Part shown: piece by piece, positions 55,273-64,000 of the stretch | Position numbering within the stretch: the first letter of the stretch is position 1 | Layout: each line of letters starts with the position of its first letter | Assembly: GCA_030063045.1 (NCBI GenBank) | Contig: JAQSEB010000010.1 | Location: forward strand, 868,001 to 932,000 | Reading direction: 5' to 3' | From: Pratylenchus scribneri | Lineage: Eukaryota > Nematoda > Chromadorea > Rhabditida > Pratylenchidae | DNA: 64,000 bases | The notes under the pieces: model-generated | What the model was told of the DNA's origin: nothing | Seen by the model: the letters and a program-made list of their open reading frames with translations, nothing else | Databases searched by the model: none | Translations under genes and position numbers: made by a program

Positions 55273-56060
55273 ATTTTTATGGATTAATCTGTCGATAATA
55301 AAAATAAATCGAGTGGTTGTTGAAAAATATGCCAAAAATAAGTATAACCGGTTTAACGTTTAATGCTTTGTCCCACATATTCATAAACCAAATATACCCA
55401 AAATTGGATAGAACTGGTGAAGACGCATTGAATGGTATATAATTTGGTTATGGTTTGGTCAATAATTAAAAGGGTTTTAAACGGTTTAAACCACATTTTT
55501 GGTTTTAAACTCTTTGGAGGTTTTGGTTTTAAACAGTTTAAACCGATTTTATTCTCAAACGATTAAAACCGATTTTAGTTTTAAACCATTTAAACCCATT
55601 TTAAACCGTTAAACCAATTTCGGTTTTAAACGGTTTAAACCGAAATTGGTTCAAAACTATGTTTCAAATTGGTTTAACATACGCCAAAACATAATCAAAT
55701 GATGCGTCTTGATCGAGATCTATCGATTGAATATAAGTTTTATGGTAACGGGTTTTAAATCATTAAACCGTTATAATCTTTTTGGTATGTCTTTACAACA
55801 AATAAAAATATTGGCAAAATAATCAAGTCCATTATAAACTTTTTACGAAATTAAAAAAATAAATATTCAATTTTTATCAATGGATGAAAATAACTTAAAT
55901 AAGTGAAATCATCAGTTCAAGTGAAATTAATTTCCAAAAATGAGAATATTGTCATTCAAGGCTTCATCGTTGTTGGAGATCTCCAAAAAATAAATATTAA
56001 ATTAAATAAGCTCCCAAATTCCTCATTGTGTTCACTTCTCCTCTTCTTTTCTCCATTCAT
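55273..56060. other. Intergenic region INPP4 - RPA2 with family E element
   Basis: Between two minus-strand genes. 55368-55760 is a family E copy (AACCAAATATACCCAAAATT, TTTGGTTATGGTTTGGTC, several AAACGGTTTAAACC words). The rest is plain AT-rich sequence. The acceptor-like CGACAG at 55289-55294 belongs to INPP4. Confidence 0.65.
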
Positions 56061-58898
56061 TCATTCAACAATTGCATAGTGGTCATCGTCGACGGTTGTG
56101 TAAATTTTGCCATCATTTTGAAGGAATTGCAGGTCATCGTTGAATTCATTATTCGGTCGAACATGTGCCCGGATTTGTTCGACGTGGACGCCGGAACCGC
56201 CGCTGTTGGATTCGGCAAAGCGCAGGATGAAGTCATAAATCTGCGGAAAAAATTATACAATTTATGTTACAAATAATTGAAATTAGTAATTTTGGAATTT
56301 AACTATATATTAGCTTAATAAATTTAGGGAAACTCGGCTTTTGGACGATCTAGAAACTGGAAAATAAGTTCAGTCAACTCGGCATGGTCGATTTAGCCTA
56401 TGAAATTTCAATTCCAAACTTGTTTTGAAAAGCTGAACCGTTGTTTAAACCCAAACCGATTTTGGTTTATTAACTTTTGCCTAAGCCTTGACACGGGTTT
56501 TTTTTAAATTGAAATCTCAATGACTAAATTGACCATGCCGAAGCCGAATCGAATGAGCTTATTCTCAATTTCTGGGTTGCCTAAAAGTCGAGATTTCTAA
56601 AGCTTAAACCCAAATCCCAAACCGGTTTCGTTTTTTACTAACTTTTGCCTATGCCTTATTTCGGGTCTGAAATTTAAATTTCATAGACTAAATCGACCAT
56701 GCCGAATCGATTGAGCCTATTCTCAAGTCTCTGGGTTGCCAAGAAATTGAAATTTCCAAAAATTACTAACCCATCGGTGAGTAAAATCCTGGAAGGAATT
56801 TACCCATTTCCAATATTACTGCAAAATTTTTTCAATTAAAATTAAAATATTTAAAAATAAACTTGTTTTTGCTGCATGGTCAGTCCATAACTGTGGCTGC
56901 TTTGTGCCGGATGATGTTGCATTTGCATTGCACTGGCACTGCTATTCGAACGAATTGGGGTTGTCGGTGGAGCATTGGAATATCCTCCAGCGCCGTAGCC
57001 ACTTCGAGTCGACGGTGTCATTGATGCTGGTCGGTTTGCGCTCATCCCAGTGCCCGGACGCGTTTGTTGTTGTTCTTTAGGGGTTGGCAATATTTTGAAG
57101 ATGGTATTCTCCAATGCTTGCGCAGGCAGATCGGGCAAATTCTTGAAAATTTAGCATTTTAATTAATTTATTAATTTTGGTAATTTTAGTTGCTTTAAAA
57201 TTACCATATTTCGCCTAGAAATGCATAGTAGAATGTATAAAAATAAATGAAAGTGAAACAAAGCCGGAAAAATAGATTCCTCTGATGAGCAGATTCGAAC
57301 CAGAGACCTCAATTTTTTCAAAAGTAAAGGTCTGCTCTTTGGGTTAAAAATTTTTTTATAATTATATAAATCCTATTCAAATCCATCCTTAAACATAGCC
57401 CTCCGTAGCCATAAGATCGAAATCCAAAAGGTCAAAAATAACATCTCTTTTTGGGTTGAAAATTGTCGAATTTTTTTCAAAAACCTTTATAAATCCTATC
57501 CATTGCTAAACCTAGCCCTAACCTATGCTTTATTGGCCTTAAAACGCATCTAAAACTCAAAACTAATCATTAACCCAGGCTAGATCAAAAGTAGAGGTCT
57601 CCTCTCCTCTTTGGGTCGAAAATTTTTCCAAAATCTTTTATAAACCCTAACCAGCCCTAATTTAAGCCTTTGTCTAAAAAGCTAGGCTTCAAAATTCAAA
57701 ACTAAATTTTAATCCAAAATCACAAACCTTTTGGTAATAATGTTTCGCCAATTTGCATTCCATTTTGAACAGTTCAATTTCATCCATGTCAATGTCACGA
57801 ATGTGAATGCTCAGCAGACTCATGCGATTGTTATACTTTAATCATACGAAATTATGACTAAATTTTCCCAAACTTACTGGTCGAGTTTTGCCCATAATGT
57901 GGATGATTTGCCCTTCATTAAGATAGGCCTTATTGGAAACGACGCGCTAAAATGTTGAATATATGTTGCAGACAATTTTGAAATTCTCTACTTTTGGACA
58001 TCCTAGAGACTCGAAAATAGGCTCATTCGACTCGGTTGGGTCGAAACTATAAGAAATTTTAATTTAAGACCGATATTAAGGCTTTGGCAAAAGTTAGTAA
58101 ACCAAAACCGGTTTGGGTTTAAATAAACAACGGTTTAGCTTTTCAAAACAAGCTCATACCGGTCTGAAATTAAAATTTCATATACTAAATCGACCATTCC
58201 GAGTCGAATGAGCTTATTTTCGAGTCTGTAGGTTGCCTAGAAGCCGAGATTTTTATTGGTTTAAAACCCAAACCGGTTTTTTTAAAATTAATTTTTGCCT
58301 AATCCTTAATATTGGTCTGAAATTGAAATTTCATATACTAAATCGACCATGCTGAATCAAATGAGCCTATTCTCGCCGATTTAAGACATCTACTAAAGCC
58401 GAGATTTCCAAAATTTCCCAGTTAAAAGAATGGGCTATTCCGGAATTTTCCAATTTCCAAGATTGCCCGTAATATATCTACTAGTTTTGCTAATTTTTTA
58501 ATACCGAATTATCCTCTTGATTAATAACAATGACAGTCAGTCGGCGGGCTGTTCGTGGATCGGCGGCCAGCGGATCGCAAACTTCATAGGTTGAAGTTGA
58601 TTGATTCGGATCCGTGTGAATGTTCACAATTTTTCCAATAACGCGGATCTTTGATTAATTCATATAATTTTAAAATTAAAATGTTCAAAACCGTATTAAA
58701 TTTGTATTTGCCAATCATGAAATGCTCCTCATCCGGTGACATTTTGAGCAGATCGTCGATTTCAACTTGCACTGGAACTTTGTCGTAAACACTTTTTTGA
58801 TGAAGAGGTTGAAGAATCGAGGAATTTTGATATTGCTGATCGCCATCGCCATGTTCACCCCAACCGCCTCCTCCGAATTGATCAAAAGATGAGTCCAT
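56061..58898 (-). CDS. RPA2: Replication protein A 32 kDa subunit, complete
   Basis: Middle subunit of the single-stranded DNA-binding RPA trimer used in replication and repair in the nucleus. Exons 5' to 3': 58692-58898, 58505-58648, 57878-57946, 57728-57835, 56863-57141, 56061-56240; 987 nt, 328 aa, somewhat longer than human (270). The N-terminus is Gly-rich (MDSSFDQFGGGGWGEHGDGD), as the phosphorylated N-terminus of the family. The OB fold (about 40-160) has FMIGKYKF, IRVIGKIVNIHTD, YEVCDPLAADPRTARR and YLNEGQIIHIMGKTRP. A long Pro/Ser/Gly/Gln linker (RPASMTPSTRSGYGAGGYSN) follows, then a C-terminal winged helix: IYDFILRFAESN and GKIYTTVDDDHYAIVE, matching the family ending. Every exon keeps phase. 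Introns hold two family F foldback elements and a SINE-like copy. Confidence 0.95.
56325..56765. mobile_element. Foldback element family F, copy 2 (RPA2 intron)
   Basis: TTCAGTCAACTCGGCATGGT plus CGATTTAG and AACCGTTGTTTAAACCCAAA, then inverted matches including CCGAATCGAATGAGC and GACTAAATCGACCATGCCGA. The right part is duplicated. Confidence 0.7.
57265..57345 (-). repeat. SINE-like copy in RPA2 intron
   Basis: TTCCTCTGATGAGCAGATTC plus GAACCAGAGACCTCAATTTT, then AAAGTAAAGGTCTGCTCTTT. This is the same tRNA-like family, with a degenerate A-box end. The rest of the intron (57360-57720) holds repeated AAATTTTTCCAAAATCTTTT plus ATAAACCCTA type words. Confidence 0.5.
57990..58425. mobile_element. 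Foldback element family F, copy 3 (RPA2 intron)
   Basis: GGCTCATTCGACTCGGTTGG, AAGTTAGTAAACCAAAACCG and GTTTGGGTTTAAA, followed by inverted CATACTAAATCGACCATTCC and GAGTCGAATGAGC, then a second inverted segment. Confidence 0.7.
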
Positions 58899-59392
58899 TT
58901 TAAGTTTTATTTAATTCTTTAGGTTTTTATTAAAAGCCACTAGTATTTTTCGCTGAAAAATGCATAAATTTGATTTTGATTTAATTTAATATGAACGCGG
59001 TTGTGGCGCCAAAATTGCGCATAGGCATAAACATAAAATCGTGGAAAAATCGCTAAATAAATATAGGTTAGTTAGTTTTTCGTTTTTCAACATTCTATTT
59101 TGTTAATCCCTTTTCACCCTAACCTCTCTATTTTATGTACTATTTTTCTTTTTTTTCCACATGTCATGATTTTTTTCAATTTTACCGGAAAACCAACAAA
59201 CCAAACCGTTAAATTTATTGGGAATTTTCCACACAATGTTGAATGTTGGCATGTGAATTTAGAAGTAGTTGGTTTTGGTTTATTTGATTTTGATTATTAA
59301 AAAGAAATTTTCTGATTGATAATAAGATAACGAGTGCCAATTGAAATTTGTTATTAGTAAAATTTCTATTTTTTTAGCCACAGAAAATACAC
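58899..59392. promoter_or_regulatory. Divergent promoter region RPA2 / synaptojanin
   Basis: 494 bp between two divergent start codons. A strong 3' splice-site-like TTTCTATTTTTTTAG at 59363-59377 lies 15 bases before the synaptojanin ATG. It would be the acceptor of a 5' UTR intron or of a spliced leader. No repeat recognised. Confidence 0.6.
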
Positions 59393-62300
59393 ATGTCTTT
59401 ACGAAGTATTCATTTATATGGAGCCAATAATGGCAGCAGTGTTTTGATTGAATCCACCAATAATGAGAAATGCCTTTTATTGCAACAAAGTGGAATAATT
59501 GAATGCGACAAAACGTTGGGGAATACACTCAAATCAAACTACCACAAAATTTTGGATGGATTTGCACTTTTGGGCATTCTTAAATTGACTGAAGGTTAAT
59601 TTTAAGAATTTTTGGTAATTAAATATTTAATTAGACTTGGAATATTTGGCTTTGGTGACCGGCGTTTTATCCGTTGGCCAACTTTATAATTCTGACATTG
59701 TTTGTGTTTATTAATCCAATTTAATTAAAAGTGTTTTAGTACAAAATAAGCAATGTTCAATTTGTGCCACTTAATGCCAAAATTGATGAACCGATTGACC
59801 AGCGAATTATTGAGGTATTCTCATTTTGCTCTTTTCCTAAATATATGGTTACTATTTTTACCGACAAAACAGTTTTTGACTTCTAATAAATCAGAAACCG
59901 TTTTTTGACCCTACAAACCTTATACTAATTTGTAGATCTCATCGAGACGCATCGAATGGTATATAAAATGTCAAGTTTTGACCGAAAATTAAACGCGTTA
60001 AACCGTTTAAACCATATTTCCAATTTTCGGTTTTAAACTAATTTTGGACCAAAATTTGATCTACAAATTGGTATAAGGTTAAGAGGGTTTAAAACCGGTT
60101 TCTGATTTATTAGAAGTCAAAAACTGTTTTTGTCGGTAAAAAAAAAGCATTTTTGTCAGTAAAAAAAGAAATTTTTTGGTAAATATTTTATTTTAGTTAC
60201 AAAAACTTCTTTCGTCCGGAATTTTTTATTTTTCCAATTCCGCTGATCGTCAAAACTGTTTCAATTTGTCCGTTTCATTACAACAAAAGAGGAATAATCA
60301 AAATTCGACACCGGCTGCTGATTTTCGTTTTTATTGGTTTAATTTTTTAAATTATTTATTTAATTATTAAAAAATTAAGGAACCGAAATTTGACTTTTCC
60401 ATTTGATCGTTACAATATTGAACCGAATGATTGGTGCGTCAAGTGCATTTGTGGTTCCGTTTTGATTAGGACAATTTATTTGGGACATCGAACGGCTAAG
60501 GTTTTTTTGTTTTACCGAAAAAATTAAAATGGTTTAATAAAACACCAAATTTCACTTTACCATAATTTCACTTGTTCAAACCTAAAGTTAAACCGGTTTA
60601 AAAACCCAAAATTTCACTTGACCATATTTTAGGTCCAACAAAAATATTAAACCAGTAATCCGATTAAACCAAAAAATATTAAACCGATTTAAAACCAAAA
60701 TTTCAATTGACCATGACTTGGGTTCAAACCAAAAATGTTAAACAGGTTTAAAAACCCAAAATTTCAGTTGGCCATAACTTGGTTCAAACCAAAATTATTA
60801 AACCAGTTTAAAAACTTCATTGGCTAAACCATTTTGAAACCCGAAATATCGCTTGGTCATAATTCATAAATTAGATTTAAACCAAAAATATTAAACCGGT
60901 TTAAAATGCAAAATTTCACTTGGCCATGGGTTTAAACCACTAAAATCTATCTAAAATTGAAATCTTAAAGCAAAATTTTTACCATAATCAAAAATCCATC
61001 ACATTATTCTTTAAAGGTGGCCATCATTTCACGGTTAAGCTGCGAGCATGTTGGCACTCGATTCAATGTTCGCGGAATCAATGTTAAATTTTTCTATTAG
61101 CGAATTTTTAAAATTATTAATTAATTTAAGGATGAAGGAAATGTTGCAAATTTTGTGGAAACTGAACAGGTCCAATTCCATTAAAAAAATATTCAAAAAT
61201 ATTAAATTTTATTTAAGATTGTAATTTTTGAGGAGCAAGAATGTTCATTTTTGCAAATTCGTGGTTCGGTAGGTGTTTAATTATTTTAAGGAAGCGAATT
61301 TTTAGATTTTGACCTAATTTTTGTCAGTAAGAAAAGCACAAAAATGATTTTGAGCATTTATTTCATATTTTCGGCATAATTTTTTATAGAATTTATCTAT
61401 GTTCATAGCCTAGTGGTAAGATGGTCCGCTTATTAGAGAGTGAAGGCTGGGAGAGAGGTTCGATCCCGGGTAGTGGAAAATAATTTTTTTACTTTAATTT
61501 TTATTATTTTTGTTTTGTTTTTACTGCTGGAATAAATTTCTAATTTTGACTAACATTTTTTTGTATCAGATTTGATGAGAAAATCACTTTAATAATGTTT
61601 TTGACTTGAGCATTTTTTGATATTTCGGACATAATTTTTTGACCAATTTTATCTATTTTGACACTTTTTTGAGGGAAAATTTCATTTAAAAAAATGCAAA
61701 TAAAAAGCCAAAAAATTACCTATTTTGGTTCCCGAAACCTATTTTTGAGATATTTTACAAAAAAATATATATAAATTCTTCATTTTTTACGCTCTGAAAA
61801 TCCGCCCTATATTTAAAATAAAATAAAATTTAGAAAATATTTTGTAGATTCCACTTTTCTGGGAACAACCCGGCATAAATGTTGGCTCTCATGTGGTCAA
61901 AATGAAGCCTTTGGAACTTTCACTGGTTGCTTTGGAAAGGTAGCTAGACCATTTAAAAATTTTAGGAAATTATTTTTATTTTATCTAATTTTAAGGCATT
62001 TTACACGGTTGAAAAGATTTTATGGCAAAATTTTGAGCGTCAATCTACTCAGCTCAAAGAAGGGCGAATTTGTGCTTTCGAATGCATTTAAAGTAAATTT
62101 AAAAAAATTTCAAAAAATTTTAAAAATTTCAAAAATTTATATTGTAAAAAATTTCAAAAAATTTATTTTAAAAAATTTCAAAAAATTATTTTTAAAAATT
62201 TCAAAAATTTATATTAAAAAATTTCAAAAAATTATTTTAAAAAATTTCCAAAAATTTATATTTAAAAAATTTCACAAAATTTATATTGTAAAAAATTTCA

Positions 62301-63393
62301 AAAAATTATTTTTAAAAATTTCAAAAAATTATTTTTAAAAATTTCAAAAATTTATTTTAAAAATTTCAAAAATTTTTTAAAAATTTATTTTTAAAAATTT
62401 TTAAATATTTAAATTCAATTTTAAAAAATTTAAAATTCCAATTTTAAGTCCGCCCTAAAATCCTCCACCCATGGTGTGAATGTTCGCCTCGTTTCCTTCG
62501 ATTATCATGCGGAAGTGAAACAATCCAAAGAAAGTGTGAAGCGATTAATCAAGGATATTTCCGCCTACATTGATGAGTGCAATTTTTTCCATCAAAATGG
62601 ACAAAACCAAATAAGGTGGGGAAACATCGGGCAGAATGTGGGTCATTGCCGTCTCATAATAGTCTCGTAGCAATTTTGATGAGCCACTATTAACCAATTT
62701 AAATGATGCCAAAATGTTGGCTAATCTATTGATATATTAATGATCATTAAAAGTAAATTGCTAGCCAAGTTATGTCTTTGGAATGCTTTTTGTATTTTTA
62801 AGCATAATTTTTGGTCAAAAATTATATATATTACACCGAATATGGGGAATTGACGATTCCGCGGAATCGGCGTTGACGAATTTCGGGAATCTCGGCTTCT
62901 AGGCATCGTACAGACTCGAGATTAATTTTTATTTTTACTATTCCATCCTTTAACTTGGCAAGAAATTCATTCAATCATTTTTAAATTGGTTAATTCTTAA
63001 TTTACCGAAGAGACGGAAATGATCCCAACTATGAAAAAAAATAACCATAAATAAATTTAGCCAACAAACTGGCGTCATCCGGACAAATTGCTTGGATTGT
63101 TTAGACCGGACAAACAGCGTTCAGACGGTCCATTCTTTTAATTAATAATTTAAATTAAATTAATTTTAATAGATTTGATTAAAATAATATATTTTTAATT
63201 GAATTAAATTAATTCATTTAAGTTAATTGGAATGCGTGCCATCGTTGCCCAATTGACCGAATTGGGTGTGGAACAGTACAAAGCGAACATTGTCACTCGG
63301 GTTGAGGAAATCATCCGGGAAATGTGGCAACGCAATGGTGACCAATGCAGTGTAATCTATGCGGGCACCGGCGCATTGGAGGGCAAATCAAAG
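59393..63393 (+). CDS. unc-26: Synaptojanin (SAC-domain phosphoinositide phosphatase), N-terminal part; continues past window
   Basis: Dephosphorylates phosphoinositides during synaptic vesicle uncoating. Visible exons: 59393-59594, 59635-59699, 59740-59814, 60197-60336, 60380-60500, 61017-61082, 61131-61169, 61218-61268, 61848-61939, 61996-62092, 62449-62615, 63061-63127, 63223-63393; 1353 nt, 451 codons, all in phase, the last ending at a GT donor. SAC domain blocks in order: LEYLALVTGVLSVGQLYN, FYFSNSADRQNCFNLS, FRFYWNRNL, WCVKCICGSVLIRTIYLGHR, ISRLSCEHVGTRFNVRGIND, ANFVETEQIV, LQIRGSIPLFWEQPG, then the catalytic RTNCLDCLDRTNSVQ with CX5R at residues 382-388, and GALEGKSK. The 5-phosphatase and C-terminal domains should lie beyond 64000. 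With LEGKSK following the SAC loop, synaptojanin is favoured over SAC1 or INPP5F. Confidence 0.93.
59850..60150. mobile_element. Foldback MITE family C, copy 3 (synaptojanin intron)
   Basis: Best-preserved copy. TTTACCGACAAAACAGTTTT plus TGACTTCTAATAAATCAGAA at the left; TTCTGATTTATTAGAAGTCA plus AAAACTGTTTTTGTCGGTAA at the right; GAGATCTACAAATTGGTA-type palindromes in the centre. Confidence 0.88.
60545..60960. repeat. AAACCGGTTTAAAAACCCAAAATTTCACTTG degenerate array
   Basis: Six to seven units of 45-65 bp with AAACCRGTTTAAAA, CCAAAATTTCACTTGRCCAT and TTCAAACCAAAA words in the synaptojanin intron 60501-61016. Confidence 0.75.
61400..61478 (+). repeat. tRNA-like sequence (SINE or tRNA pseudogene)
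   Basis: TAGCCTAGTGG (61406-61416) fits the pol III A box exactly, and GGTTCGATCCC (61457-61467) fits the B box. The D stem (GCC/GGT) can pair, but the T stem and acceptor stem pair poorly, so a functional tRNA is unlikely. It is distinct from the other tRNA-like family and in the sense orientation of synaptojanin. Confidence 0.55.
62093..62448. repeat. AAATTTCAAAAAATTTATTTTAAAA degenerate array
   Basis: Fills the synaptojanin intron before exon 62449-62615. It shares about 45 bp with the INPP4 intron array at 51014-51058. The open frame across 62009-62338 overlaps the real exon but is array sequence from 62093 on. Confidence 0.75.
62640..63030. mobile_element. Foldback element family D, copy 2 (degenerate, synaptojanin intron)
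   Basis: Left end CATTGCCGTCTCATAATAGT plus CTCGTAGCAATTTTGATGAG; right end TTTACCGAAGAGACGGAAAT plus GATCCC. Less conserved than the copy at 19175-19545. Confidence 0.6.
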
Positions 63394-64000
63394 GTGAACA
63401 TTTTTGGAAACATACTGTATTCTATTCTATTAGAAGCCCATGGGCTTATAAGCCCTCTGGTGGGGACTTTACGGAGATTTTTGAGACAAAAAATGCTAAT
63501 TTTTCGCCAAAAAATCAAAATTTTTCCCTCTTGAGAAAATATTTTTCATCAAGATTTTTCTTCTTTGGACCATTTGATCAAAAATTCTACAACCATTTTT
63601 GTCATTTTTTTGTCAATTTTTCCGATACATAATTTTTTCGCCTAAATTATATCCCTTGAGGCCATTTTTCTTCAAAAATTTTTTTTTTATTTTTGAAAAA
63701 TTTTTTTGTCACTTTTTAAAATATTTATTTCACTATTTTTGGGAATTTGTCATTATTTATATCAATTTTTTGTTTTTTATTTTATCATTTTAGGTCCCAA
63801 AAATCGCAATTTAGCTGCCGTTTTTTGTGTGAAATTTACCAAAAAAAATTTTAAAATTAACCTAAAATTATTGATTTTGGTTTTTTATGCATTTTTCTAA
63901 TGAAATTTTCTCTCAAAAAATGTACCAAAATAGGTAAAAATAGGTCAAAAAATTACATCAAAAATATGAAATAAATGCTTAAAAAATATTATTTATATGC
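63394..64000. other. Synaptojanin intron running to the window edge
   Basis: AT-rich. 63789-63990 resembles other intron stretches at about 4350-4500, 53725-53960 and 61300-61780, with words such as TTTTCTAATGAAATTTTCTC, ACCAAAATAGGTAAAA and AAAATTACATCAAAAATATG, a further dispersed repeat family. No exon recognised. Confidence 0.55.

Noticed and set aside
47487..58898. INPP4 and RPA2 as one operon
   Set aside because: Same strand, but 788 bp apart with a repeat element between; no evidence for joint transcription.

Overview
This is a eukaryotic, very AT-rich and intron-dense window. It looks like a nematode chromosome. The closest family matches include the nematode types UNC-16/JIP3 and UNC-26/synaptojanin, exons are short, many introns are 40-60 bp, and acceptor-like TAG/CAG sites lie 15-30 bases before several start codons, as expected where spliced leaders or short 5' UTR introns are used. 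The base composition and dense foldback repeats would suit a plant-parasitic (tylenchid) nematode, but that is inference and I cannot place the species.

Nine protein-coding genes can be assembled exon by exon. All joins keep phase, and every complete coding length is a multiple of three. In order: the 3' part of EIF3B (+, to 4852); a complete unc-16/JIP3 scaffold (-, 21167 to 5525, 30 exons, 1240 aa); a procollagen galactosyltransferase (+, 21867-25555, 573 aa); an STK16-like kinase (+, 25939-29527, 301 aa); beta-sarcoglycan (+, 30183-33401, 332 aa); a CAP-Gly/coiled-coil protein (+, 34333-47208, 946 aa); an INPP4-type phosphoinositide 4-phosphatase (-, 55272 to 47487, 799 aa); RPA2 (-, 58898 to 56061, 328 aa); and the 5' part of synaptojanin/unc-26 (+, from 59393). 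All exon models are hand-made from splice sites and protein similarity.

The genes are mostly unrelated housekeeping, trafficking and muscle genes. Two act on phosphoinositides (INPP4 and synaptojanin) and two on microtubule-based transport (JIP3 and the CAP-Gly protein), but nothing shows that they form a functional cluster. unc-16 and the galactosyltransferase are divergent, as are RPA2 and synaptojanin; EIF3B/unc-16 and CAP-Gly/INPP4 are convergent.

The striking part of the window is its introns. They are packed with (a) at least nine families of full-length palindromic (foldback, MITE-like) elements of about 200-450 bp, most present in several copies; (b) more than a dozen tandem arrays with 22-60 bp units, several sharing core words between genes; and (c) a tRNA-derived SINE-like family, almost all copies in one orientation. 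One satellite unit occurs in both unc-16 and the CAP-Gly gene in the same orientation relative to transcription, and each unit carries a 3' splice-site-like word. Many of the longest open frames are artefacts of these arrays, including two frames of over 400 codons on opposite strands at 35.7-37.0 kb.
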